Part shown: positions 1 to 10,759 of the stretch, one piece after another
How positions within the stretch are numbered: the stretch's first letter is position 1
Layout: each line of letters begins with the position of its first letter
NCBI GenBank assembly: GCA_012931725.1
Contig: CM022946.1
Coordinates: 81,894,144 to 81,958,143 of the forward strand
Source: Litsea cubeba
Lineage: Eukaryota; Streptophyta; Magnoliopsida; Laurales; Lauraceae
Length of the DNA stretch: 64,000 nt
Direction of reading: 5' to 3'
Translations under genes and position numbers: made by a program
Notes under the pieces: model-generated
What the model was told of the DNA's origin: nothing
The model's input: the letters and a program-made list of their open reading frames with translations, nothing else
Database searches by the model: none

Positions 1-545
1 TACATGAAATAAACACAATTACATGAAAAAAAAAAAAGGCTTTAAAAGTAGAGCATCAATCTTATACCTAATTCTAATAATGAAATAACCAAGACTTACA
101 ATTGAATATTATAGGATCATTGTGATAATCATGGGAGAACATGGTGACATATTCACAGCTCATCCACTTAGCTGGCAAATGTATAGTATTACACTTCTGT
201 AAATTGAGTGATGCAAGTAATTTATCTTAAACTAACTTTGTATTGTGAGATTTTAAATGAATCCACAGAAACCAAAAGGCATCAGTAATGATTATCTCAT
301 GATCTTCAGCTGATCTAACTCCAAATTCCAGTCATTCTCGACTGGGAAATGAACTTTTCTAAAATCTTAATGACTTGGTCTACATGAACGAACTCTAGTT
401 ATAGTTCAGGCAATTATGGGCATAATTGCCCAAAACCTCTCTGTAAGAGAAGTAGCAGAATGACAATACAAAAAAACGAGGGTATGGCAGAATGAGTCCT
501 TATCTACTACAAATATGGAACTTTTACACCAGTTTGGGCCAACAA
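1..545. other. Intergenic DNA, nothing recognised
   Basis: AT-rich sequence with no open frame, splice pattern or repeat that I can assign. It ends at the flanking duplication of the inverted-repeat element that begins at 561. Confidence 0.5.
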
Positions 546-560
546 CCATGACAAAGACCA
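546..560. repeat. 15-bp flanking duplication, left copy
   Basis: CCATGACAAAGACCA, repeated exactly at 7723-7737. It abuts the inverted-repeat ends on both sides and is therefore the likely target-site duplication of the outer element. Confidence 0.75.
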
Positions 561-1080
561 GTGGCGGCTCCAGAAATTCGAGTCAGTGGGGTCAGCAAAA
601 GACTTATCTTCCACAAATCGAATAAATTTATTTTTCCATTTATCAACATTTGTCATCTACTTTCGATAATGTTAGAATTTTCTCCTTTTAATATGAGGAG
701 AATACCGTATTTAGAGGTTAAATTAGGGTAAATGAAAAGTTACCGATAGAATGTCTAAAAAAGAAAATTTTCTTTAAAAAATAAAAGTTGGGCCCATTAG
801 TTTTTTTTTTTTTTAGTAGACAGATGGCCTATTAACTTAGGCATTGAATGGGGTCAAAAGCTTCCCATATGTTTAATTCATTAATTTTTTTTTTTTGAAA
901 AATATTTTTCCAGATCTCAGTGGGCACTACAAGAAATCTAAGCGGTTGTGACGAAATTTGATGACGAAAATTTTTTTTGTCTTAAAAGAACACCCAAAGA
1001 GGACGAAATATAAATTTTATCGTTTGTTTTAATTTTTTTTCAAAAGTATAGGAGACGAAAATAAAATTTCGTCTACAAAA

Positions 1081-1400
1081 ATAAGGCGCCAACTTCATTT
1101 ACGTTGGCACCAATTATTTTAGCTCATTGGAGACGAACATTTTTATCACAAAATGTAATTTTTTTTGCAACGAACGTAATTCCTCACTAATAAAGATAAG
1201 TTATGGAAGATGAACATATTTCGTCACCAAAATAAGGCGCCAATTTCATTTGCGTTGGCGTGAATTATTTTAGCTCATTGGAGACGAATATTTTTGTCAC
1301 AAAATATAATTTGTTTTTGCGACGAAAGTAATTCGTCACTGATAAGGATAAGTTATGGAAGACGAAAATATTTTGTCACCAAAATAAGACGCCAATTTCA
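1081..1400. repeat. 151-bp tandem repeat in CACTA subterminal region
   Basis: Units starting with ATAAGGCGCC occur at 1081, 1232 and (truncated) 1384. Each contains a TTAGCTCATTGGAGACGAA segment and GACGAA/CGTCAC motifs. Repetition of the subterminal motif block is typical of CACTA ends. Confidence 0.8.
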
Positions 1401-1602
1401 TTCGCACTTGAGCCTATTCCTCTCTCACAAGTATTGCTTTGGAAAGCCTTTACAATGACTAAAATGCCCCCCCCCCCAATCCAACGCCCCTTTTCCAAAA
1501 CCCGTTTCCCCATTTGTCCCTCCAAATCTCCCGATCTCTTTTTTCCAAAACCCTTTTCCCCCCTTTCCAAAACCCTTTTCTAGAAGAGGAGAGAAAAACC
1601 CT

Positions 1603-1880
1603 CACTTCAAGAAAATACAATTTTAGGGGCGAACTTATAGCGGCGGCCGATAAAAATTTGTCACTATAAGATACTTACCGCAGCGGCCAAAGTTGACCCG
1701 TCGCTGTAACGTAATTTTTAAGCTACTTGTACCAGCGGCCTTCACTATGTCCGTCGCTAAAAACATTGATCTAAAGCCACCAAGAATTTGCGAGAAATTT
1801 TCTATTTTTACCATCAGTCAAGTGCGGGTAGAAATTATTTATTGCAGCGGCCATAAGTGGTCTTCGACGGTAAAATTTTG
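1603..1880 (+). mobile_element. Fragment resembling the end of a second CACTA element
   Basis: CACTTCAAGAAAATACAA at 1603 looks like a mutated CACTA terminus (CACTT for CACTA). It is followed by repeated GCGGCGG / CAGCGGCC motifs (about 1641, 1682, 1735, 1845) quite unlike the GACGAAA motifs of the host element. I see no matching right end, so this is either a nested remnant or an exchanged terminus. Confidence 0.4.
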
Positions 1881-2383
1881 ACACCTAATCCTATTCCCAC
1901 TCTAATTTATCCCTCTCGCTCATCTACCTCACGGTCTCTCACTCTTAACACTGGAACGACCCTCACTGGAAGCCTCTCTCGCCCTCTCATTCTCTCGCTC
2001 ATCTCTCCCCAGCGCACCCCTCCATCTCTCTCATTCTCTCGCTCATCTCTCCCCTGCGCAGCTTCGAAAAATCTCTTCTGAAGGCGAAATTCGTGTTTCA
2101 GCTTTGAGATCTCCTTTTCCGAAGCGAGATCGCAGACATGGAAATCTCAGCATCAAGGCTTCATTGATCAGCGTTTTGAGATCAGTCCGCGGAATCTGCA
2201 TCTCATCTTCATTTCTCTGGCCCTCTCCTTCTCTCACACCTCCCTCTCAGCCGATCTCTCTTCTCTCTCACGCCATCCCTCTTCTCTCACCATCCTTCCT
2301 CTCCATCCGAAAACCTCCAAATCTCCAACCCTTATCCTCGTCTCTCATCATCGAGAACCCTCTCCATTTGAAAACCCCCAAAT

Positions 2384-2449
2384 CAAAAGGAAGGGAACGA
2401 AGAAGATGAGGAAAAGAGGAAGAAAATACTTGCTGCATTGAAAACTCAG
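2384..2449 (+). pseudogene. Exon-like fragment A inside the CACTA element
   Basis: An open stretch encodes a charged peptide (…EEDEEKRKKILAALKTQ) and stops at a splice-donor-like CAG|GTATTT in phase 0. A phase-0 acceptor-like site at 4678 opens another short coding stretch (fragment B), so the two could be exons of one captured transcript. There is an in-frame TGA just upstream, so the true 5' boundary is unclear. The protein family is not recognised. Confidence 0.25.
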
Positions 2450-4679
2450 GTATTTCCCCTTCTCAGATTACATGTTTCTTCTAAAGCTCTGATTACACAT
2501 TTTCTCGAGAATCGCACGAACATGCATCCTCTTTTCCTCTCCACTCTTTCCAAACAGACTCGATGAAACTTCCATGTTTTTGCACTGCATCATCACTAAA
2601 TAAACACCATACTAGTTGATTCATTTCAACACAGCATTCTGCATTCACACACTTGGGCATAAACCCAACCCTGACATTGGTGTAATCTAACCTGCTCATG
2701 GATCCAAATGCCCAACAATGGTCCTCCAATCCCAACCCCCAAACCCAATACAGCAACAAATATGAGTTGATGAGCCTCTCCTTTGTGTCCTTCACCACCT
2801 GAATCACGAGCCAATGACCAACCCTTCAAAATCCCCTATGCCATCAACATATGCTTCCTGGCCATGTTGCTGTTCCTGTGCATTGATGTTTTCAGCCGCT
2901 TGAGCCAGAGAATGCTGAAAAGCGAGAGAGATTCAAGGCTCCAATTTTCATCCTTGCAAACATAATCAATTTCTCATATGTCTGTGCTATTTCGGAATAT
3001 CTCTCTCCAACCATGACGTGGTTGATGTTGGTCCTTATTGGGTCGACTTGCGTTGTCGGTTCCCTTTATATTTTATTATGTCCTACTAAAACTAATCACA
3101 AGGACAAGTCAGATGTTAACAGGTGTTCATCTGTGTAAGTCTAACCATTCATCTCTACATGCCATTTCTCCTCTTGATGTACTTGAATCTCTTCAAGCTT
3201 TGCATTGGGTTTCTAGATTTGTGTTTGTTATATCAATGCTAAAGAACAGAGAACAGAAAGATGAGGTGAAATAATAATAAAAACTGTAGATCCGGGCTGA
3301 AATAACAGAGAAAGAGAACATATTGCGCGTTCTCTCCCTATAATTTCAGATGATCTGATTATTTTTTAGCTTGGATTAGATCAAGAACGATTTGGGTTAA
3401 AGACGTTGTGGAATTATCAGTTGGAAAGAGCAACCTCTCTTTTGGGTGCATGCATGGCATCTCTTCTATGGATTTATTTTTTCCTATTCCTGGCCTTTTC
3501 ATTTCCTCTCCCAAGTTTGTCTGCAAGGAGGTTTTTTTTTTTCTCTTTTTCTTCCCCTTTTTTCATAACCTTGATGGGTAGCTTGAGAAATTGAATGCAT
3601 ATACATTCAATGAGAGGATGGATTTCTTGTTGTTATTGGTCCGGGTTTTTGTTGGGATGCGATAAAGTATTAGTTTTGGGACGAGATTTGTCTTTGTTTG
3701 CCCACCGAGACAAGTGTTAGCTATCATTTTGGTGTGGGTTTTGAGTGTTGGAAGATGGATTTTCCATTTTCCCAATTTTTTTTCGTCCGGAACATAGTAG
3801 TAGCTCCCATACAAATTTAAGTCATGATTCTGATGCTCTTACTTCCTACTGTCGTTCATTGAGAAATTTTAATGAGAGGCTAGGAACCATTCATTACTTT
3901 CATTTTACTCTCTCTCTCTCTTAACATGGGATGCCTTCTTTGATAGCCTGAAAGAAGATATGGTGGACCTCGCTAATCAAAACTGATATTTTTTTCGCTT
4001 TATGTGTACTGATTCTTTTTCGCACCTCTTGTTTGTCTTTAATTTTTGTGAAATTCGACAACTGTAAATAGATTTCATTCTTTTCTTGTATAAAAAACAG
4101 TATAAATACATTTGTGAAAGATTTGGAATAAAGTGATGATATTTAGTCTTGTTGTTTTCAAGGACTTCATCGGATAGATGAGCATTCATAGGTCCTTGTT
4201 CTTTGCAAGTAGTCCATCGCTTACTGTGTTAGATTGAAAATTCTAACCTACAATGATGGAGCTTATTTTCATCTGATTTTTGGGTTTTTTTTTTCCTATT
4301 ATTTTTCCATGATTATTTTTTCTAGATTGAGTCCTCATCTACAATTTTGTTTTTCTTTTTACCTGCTGTCCAATTGCAACAGTGGACCACATGTTGTGAT
4401 CTAATGCATCACTGTTGACTCCAATCAAGTTAGGAGATAAGTGGAAATGCAGAATTGAAGTAACTAGTTTTGACTAGGCCTTTAATGGAACAACAAATAC
4501 CAGGCTGAATTTAGATAGTTTGTAATCTAGAGTGTATCCATTAAAACTTGAAAGGATTTTTAAGTCACTGGGTTTGTGGTTCTAATCTACAAGGAAGTAT
4601 TAATTAAATTTACAGATTTAGAAGCTTTACTGATGCCAGAACTTTGATGTAAATTTTTGGAACAATCTCTCTCCCTCAG

Positions 4680-4751
4680 GATTTGGATGATCCAAACCAT
4701 CCAAATGCAGTTTGGGGCTGGGACCAAACAGATACAGGGATGGCGTATTAA
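4680..4751 (+). pseudogene. Exon-like fragment B inside the CACTA element
   Basis: After a pyrimidine-rich CTCCCTCAG acceptor-like site the sequence reads DLDDPNHPNAVWGWDQTDTG and then MAY-stop. Composition and splice context look like a captured plant exon rather than transposon sequence. I do not recognise the source gene. The join with 2384-2449 is inference from matching phase only. Confidence 0.3.
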
Positions 4752-6595
4752 ATTTGCAATTCACAACCACCAGTATGTTTAGTTTAGATTAGAAAAGCTA
4801 ATCAATGTCTTGTAAGCTAAGGTCAAGACACTTCAATTTAGATCTTTCTTTTTATAGAAACTAAAGGCCAAAGATTTTGGGTCACGGAGTTTTATTGTGA
4901 AGGGTGCAGTATCAGTTGCCACGCCATGTGGGGCCTTTTCCCCAATGCTCTGTTGCTTATTTTCATCCTCTCTCAGGTCTCAGCTGCACTTATTTTCTTT
5001 CAAAGATTCTCTTGGGCTCTACATAGAGATCTCTTTTGAGCCTCTGAAGGGGACGATTGGTACTTGTAGATTGTTATGCTGAAGGTTTGTTGTGTTGAAC
5101 TCAACAGAAGGATGCATGTGTCCTTTTGGATTTATGAATCATACACTATAGGCTACTAGTTGATATAATTAGTGTAGTTGCCTCCATAAATTAACTTCAA
5201 TGTCCTAGCTGCGGTGCCTGCATCAAATACAATGCATGAAATCTTTTTCCTCCCATGTAGTTACCATGGAGACTCTACAATCAACAAACTAAATCAATGC
5301 ATTGATATAATGATAACAAAAGGTGATAATGTTAAAGAAGCAATAAGCACAACCTTGTCATCATCAGTGTGACAAGGAAGAAAATTAACCCTTTGGCTCC
5401 AATTGACAATTTTCATTTCTAAGTTGTGCTATCTCAACAAGTACTAGCACGTAGATGTGGATTTTATGTTTGTTAAAATGTATATTTTCCTAATGTTTGG
5501 TGTCGTTTTTAATTAGGTGTAATGCCTTTTATTCTTACCACGTCTTGCTTGCTTTAGAAACCCATTTCAGAAAACCACTTTCTTTTTCATCTTTTCTCAT
5601 CTGATATCAAGCTCAAATTCCTCAAAAAGGAGTTTGTCATTCCTCCAAATATGTGGGTTTTTGGTGAGATTCTAATTCTATGCTGCTGAATCTGATCGGA
5701 CCTCCTTTAAACAACTTATTTCCAAAAACCTCTTTCTTCATCCATCTTTTAAGATTCCAGCTCTCATTCCTCCAGAAGGGGCCTTTTTAAAAGCGTCAAA
5801 CGCGTGGATTGTTCTATGAGTTTAGATATTGTTTAATTAATTTACTCTCTCAATCACCTGTTGAATTATAATAAATGCTACCTGATCTCTTTTCATTTTA
5901 TTACTTTTTAGGAAGGTTAATCTTGATTTGATTAATAGTTGTGGTTTCATGTGTATGCTGGTTATGGCAATATTGGTGCATTCAACATTCATCTGCTTTG
6001 GCCCCGAGCAATATCAAATCCAATTCTTCAAAAGGAATTAAGCACTAACTCATGGAAACAGGCCAAATTGCCTGTTGACGATGCTTTATCCTAATACTAT
6101 AGAGAAGTGAAGGATGAAGAAGAAGATGATCAGTTTTTAACTTGTTAGATTGGACGGTGAAACACGCCAACAAGGACAATTTTAACTTGGCATTTATCTC
6201 ATGATGCATAATATTTCACCAAAACCATTGAGTTCTTTATTCACAAATTTCTGGACTCTGGGAGCTAATTAAGTTGGATGATTTACCTTCTCATCCCTAC
6301 CAATTCGAAGTACATATCTTTATGTAAAATACTCACAGATGCTTGTACATGCTTGGATTGCCAACTACATAGTATGTCTAGCATGTCAATACTCATACTG
6401 ATATAAATTGCTTCATAAATACTAGTGATAAACATTTTAACAAGCATTGTCCTCTTTTAGTAGGTTCAGGAATTTTGTTATGGATCCAACACCAGATATT
6501 GGTTTTGTATTTGTTTCTTAAACTTCTTGGGATATGAAGTCATTTCCCTGTCATTATATCTGTATTGGTATCTGGGAGCTCATGTTCATTAGATC

Positions 6596-7107
6596 CGCTT
6601 TCAACTAAGATTGCAAGATCACAACAGAAAACAAGAAATCTCAGGGGAGAACATGCACGTGCACTGACTCATTATGTGAGTATATACTTCAATTTTTATT
6701 AACAAAATTTTAGAATACTATTTGTTATAATCTTATTTAATTTAGTAATAATTATTTAATTTTTTCATATTTGATAGGAAAATATAATACAGACACAGGC
6801 TGATCACCTCTCACAGCCGGGATCAATCCCTTTGACTGCAGAAGAACTGTCAATCAAAGTCCTAAAGCCAAAGTCTGATTACGTGAAGGGACTTGGCATG
6901 AGACCTTCATCCTCTATTAGGAGGACCACTACCATATCTGTCAAAATAAATGATTATGTGAAACGCCTTGAGATGGAAATAGAGACACAGAGGGAACATA
7001 TACAAATGCAGAACAATAAAATAGAGGAGCTTGAAAAGGGTGGGAAGAAGCAAGGGGAGATAATGGCAGATGTCGTCAACTTTTTGAGGAGTAAAGGATT
7101 CACTTGA
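6596..7107 (+). pseudogene. 3' end of a Transposase_24-type (Ptta/En/Spm) CACTA gene
   Basis: Two exons are readable. The first ends at 6675 (…GEHARALTHY, donor GTGAGT). The second runs 6778-7107 after acceptor TTTGATAG and ends in TGA. The second exon contains SDYVKGLGMRPSSS, close to the characteristic D-Y-V-x-G-L-G-x-x-P motif near the C-terminus of plant Transposase_24 proteins, followed by a predicted coiled coil (about 45 residues, EIETQREHIQMQNNKIEELE) and the end NFLRSKGFT. In complete CACTA elements this protein is the TnpA-like DNA-binding partner that recognises subterminal repeats. The 5' part is not visible and no TNP2 catalytic frame exists here, so I treat it as a remnant. Its place 580 bp from the 3' terminus fits the family. 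Confidence 0.65.
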
Positions 7108-7130
7108 CACTTTGGGAATGGTGGGGACTC

Positions 7131-7225
7131 ATCCCCGAGTGGACATACTTTGGATATTTTGGATATTTTGTGGACTTGTGGATATTTTGGATATTTTGTG
7201 GAATTGTGGATATTTTGTGGATATT
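7131..7225. repeat. GGATATTTTG minisatellite
   Basis: Tandem and interspersed copies of TGGATATTTTG(TGGA) directly after the TnpA-like stop codon, about 9-22 bp apart. Confidence 0.7.
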
Positions 7226-7722
7226 ACACTATTTTTTTGTATTAGGATGAAATTATTTGTAATGATGAATGGATATTTTCATTTTGTTAATTCGTAAATT
7301 TGTTTTTGTCTCTATTGGTAGCTTCGTTGACAAACTTTTTTCATCTTCCTTTATATTAAACGCGACAAAATTATTTCGTCTCTATTTCTTATATTTATGA
7401 CAAAATATTTTTGTCCCTAATTTCTTCCTTTGATGACAAAATATTTTGTCACTAATTACTTACAAGTATGTTCCTAACAGAACGTATTGGAGACAAAAAA
7501 AAATCGTCACAAATTTATCTTTTTCAATGACGACTTTTTATTTCGTCTCCAATACCTTTTAGAGACAAGGCTTTGGCAACAAAACGGGTGATGAAAAATT
7601 TTCGTCTCAATTAGTTTCGGTGACGAAATGTGTACATTTTGGGACAAATTTGTGTCGTCTTTAAACCCCAAATTTCTTGTAGTGGGGGTCAATTGATCCC
7701 AATGGGATCCATGTAGCGCCAC

Positions 7723-7737
7723 CCATGACAAAGACCA
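7723..7737. repeat. 15-bp flanking duplication, right copy
   Basis: Exact copy of 546-560, directly after the terminal GCGCCAC of the outer element. Confidence 0.75.
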
Positions 7738-8726
7738 ATTAAATTATGAGGTCCTACTTGCAGCTTGGTTTCTGCAATTCCTTTCACCATTTCAGGCTTA
7801 CCTCTATCATAATATTCCGTGATCAATTCTAACTGATTCTGAAAAAAGAGAAGAAAAAAGGGCCTTGTTTGAGGTGATTTTAGTGATAAGGATGGATAGG
7901 AAAAATGAAAATGGTTCAAATATATGGAGGGAATCTTCAACTGTCTTAAAAAACACCAACGTAGGCATAGTATACTGAGTTTGGTAAGTATTATACACTA
8001 TCATATATAGAATCAGCCACTTGGGCTAAGCCTAAACTCAAACCTGAGTTGAATCTCATGTAGATTAAAAACCCAGGTCCAAGCCTGATACCGATCCAAA
8101 CATTAGTTGGATACCATCCAAATCTCCTAATTCACCTAAACATGGATTAAATGCCTTATTTGAATAAATAAATAAATATGAATACACATGAAATAAAACA
8201 TCATGAACATATAAGATATCAATAGTCCATGTCTCATTAATAAAAAAACATATATTGACCCCACAAATCTCCACCCCCATGACATGAATCTCAATTATCC
8301 ATAACAGCAAACAAACTAATCTTCACAATCTGCATCTCCATCAACCATCCAAAAAATCAGGGCATGACGTCATCACTTGGCTCAGGGACACTAGGATGGC
8401 ATGCCAGTGTGGGTTTGTTGTTTATGGCATGGGTAGCACTAGAACCTTGGACTTTGAGAGCATATCTCTTGGCAATGATATATGTCCTGTCCTAAACTTG
8501 ATCTCTATCAGGTTTTTGTGTCTTTTTTTTTTTCCTGCTTATGTTAGCTTTATTAGATTATTCTCATTATCTTCTGTCACAATTGCTATGTTCTTGTCTA
8601 TATTTTCTTCTACCTTGTGTGAGGAAACAATGAAATAAGTGACTGGAATTAGGTTAACCAATGCTATGTATTTTTAAAATTGTAAATTATGTAGAAAACT
8701 TTTTAATCTTGTGTCTCTTTCTTTAG

Positions 8727-8888
8727 AATAAGTTTGTATTAAGATTTGTTGATCTAAAACCAGTGGAGCTTTATAACCTTTTTTCTGCTATACCTCCTGC
8801 GGTTTTAAAGTTTTTAGTCGTGATCAAGTCACATTTAAAAGAAATGCTACAAGATTCAAAACGTGGGGAGTTTTCAAATGTATCATAA
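8727..8888 (+). pseudogene. Exon-like open stretch of unknown origin
   Basis: A TTTCTTTAG acceptor-like site is followed by a 53-codon open stretch with a protein-like composition (RFVDLKPVELYNLF, SAIPPAVLKFLVVIKSHLKE) ending in TAA. About 210 bp upstream another stretch (…LGNDICPVLNLISIR) ends at a GT. The two may be exons of a decayed gene. No family is recognised. Confidence 0.25.
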
Positions 8889-8921
8889 TTTGCTTATTTT
8901 AAAAGAATGTATGAGTTTCTA

Positions 8922-8944
8922 AATAATAATAATAATAATAATAA
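8922..8944. repeat. (AAT)n microsatellite
   Basis: Seven or more uninterrupted AAT units. Confidence 0.9.
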
Positions 8945-10759
8945 GATGAGGTGCATTAGCCTAATAGTGGATCACAAGGGCAAGATACTTGTAATGGTCT
9001 CCTTTTAAAGATAAGGGTCGTCGTAAAAAAAATAATAATAATCAGATGAGGAGATTGGGCCCACAAAAATGGCATAACCACAATGATTGGAACATCCCAA
9101 TTGTCTAATGATTGCACTCCTCTGATATGCACCATTGTAGCTTTGATTTGGAATTGGGTTACAAAAAGTGTACCCCATCCATACGAAGGTAGGCCACACA
9201 AACTAGATTTCTCAATATGGGTTAAAAAGAAGTCTAAGATTCAATCAATGATCAAATCACGCCAGATTAGGTGCGATCCCCTCTCACAATGATTCAACCA
9301 CCTAAAACTTAAAGAAAAAACCGTCATTCGTTGTTTGATATGAATGGCAAGGTTTAAATATTTTTAAGGTTTAGGGAATATTTAAGAAATTTTCCTTGTA
9401 AAATGTTAATAATGTGATTTGCCTAATTAATAGGGCATAAGTATTATGAAAAGAGAGATGATTTTAATTCTAACCACTAAGATTTCCTTAAAGCCTATCC
9501 AATTATGTAAATTTGGAATGGATGTAATGAGATGGACGAAATTTCAAATCGGCCAAATTAAAATGAGGTTGGAAGCGAAATTGACAATTACCATCTGCAT
9601 CAAGATATTCCAATCAGGTCGTAGACAATAGTGGAATGACCCCAATAAGAACATATGTCAAACTAGTTAGGTTGATCTTTTGGCTTGTATGTACCAAAGT
9701 GGAACCACATTGAGACGGATGGTCAATGCACGACCGCAAACGTGTCTCCGGTTGATGAGAAAAGTAAAGGTTTTTTTAATTTTTTTATTTTTTTTTTGTT
9801 CCGGATTGGACGACTGTGCGTCCCTTTTTATCCATAGAAATGCGGTGCCAATTTTTTGTTCCTTGAAAAATCATTTCGTGAGGGGTTTCAGAATTCTTTT
9901 ATTCCTTTCTGCGGAACGAATTTTGAGTGGTCTGTATAACTCTACATTACCATTCTAGTGAAGATCTAAGGCGTTCAAAATGAATACCTTACGTCATTCA
10001 TCGTACGGTCGTTTACTAGAGTAGAATTTGAGGTCATCCAATCAATAACACATAGATTTATTTTGAGATGTTGGAATTTTTAATAGATGAGCTCCCTAGT
10101 AAATTCCACACCTCCACTTCAAGAATTGAGGATCCTGAGTATGATTATGAGAGGAGTCATTTCTAGAAAGAAAGGAAGGATCCAAAACTTGCAATAGGCC
10201 ACACTAGATCGGACACATCACCATAGTTTTGCAATGAGCAAGGATCCCTTGATGTTCTCGCGTGTCGTTCCGTATAACTCTAAAATAAGGCCCACCTAAC
10301 TGAAAACTGAAGCTGCTCACCCATCCAAATATGGTATGGTATGTCCTTACATTTTACTCAAAGAAATTGGCCCTCCTATAAAATCGAGCATTCCACCAAT
10401 AACTTGAAACGCACAATCTTACGCATTATGAATCTCACGTTCATTGATGATCAAAATAATAAATTACATGCTCAATCTTAGAAAATAAACTTTGGAGACA
10501 TTCCACAAAATTAAGTGGGCCCCACTATAGACTTTCTCTCCTTCCACTGTATGCAATAAGGTCAAATCTACCCCACGATCTGATGGAACAAGGGAAAGAG
10601 GTGAGAGAAGAGTATCGTAAAATTACCTGCCTGAATTTTATTCTAATATATTATTGTAATTTTCCTTCAAAAATATTATTTGGTATATACATTAGAAGAG
10701 AAGGTGGAGAAACGTGCGGGTGGGAATAGACTCTCTCAAGAGTTGATGAAACGACAACT

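Larger units (their letters stand above)
1881..6595. other. CACTA interior, mostly non-coding
   Basis: Apart from the two exon-like fragments (2384-2449 and 4680-4751) this 4.7-kb interior shows only short chance frames. A stretch at about 2490-2830 read on the minus strand encodes a short hydrophobic segment (LIFVAVLGLGVGIGGPLLGI), which could be another captured fragment. I cannot identify it. Confidence 0.4.
925..7684 (+). mobile_element. CACTA (CMC/En-Spm) DNA transposon, probably non-autonomous
   Basis: The left terminus is CACTACAAGAAATC and the right terminus is the inverted copy ending TTTCTTGTAGTG. The 3-bp duplication GGG lies at 922-924 and 7685-7687. Both subterminal zones carry many GACGAAAT/ATTTCGTC-type motifs in both orientations (about 950-1390 and 7360-7640), as expected for TnpA-binding subterminal repeats of CACTA elements. 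The 6.76-kb body has no long frame like the usual TNP2-type transposase. Only the 3' end of a Transposase_24-type gene (6778-7107) is preserved. It was inserted into the smaller inverted-repeat element at 561-7722 and so is the younger of the two. Confidence 0.9.
561..7722. mobile_element. Terminal-inverted-repeat element, split by a CACTA insertion
   Basis: The left end reads GTGGCGGCTCCAG and the right end, reverse-complemented, reads GTGGCGCTACATGG, so the outer bases form an imperfect inverted repeat. The identical 15-mer CCATGACAAAGACCA sits immediately outside both ends (546-560 and 7723-7737). Removing the CACTA insertion (925-7684 plus one GGG) leaves an element of only about 400 bp with no coding capacity, so it is a MITE-like non-autonomous element. 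The ends resemble the GGCGGAGC-type ends of many plant elements, but 15 bp is longer than the 8 bp usual for hAT or 9-11 bp for Mutator, so I leave the superfamily open. The boundaries are directly visible; the classification is not. Confidence 0.7.
7738..10759. other. Intergenic DNA between the CACTA nest and the glycosyltransferase gene
   Basis: AT-rich, with an AAT microsatellite (8922-8944) and one exon-like stretch (8727-8888, listed separately). No other gene, repeat or transposon terminus is supported. The last few hundred bases presumably contain the 3' UTR of the minus-strand gene ending at 10760; I could not place its poly(A) site. Confidence 0.5.

Noticed and set aside
9083..9958. 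Short plus-strand frames at 9083-9292, 9446-9631 and 9680-9958
   Set aside because: No splice context, domain or codon pattern beyond chance.
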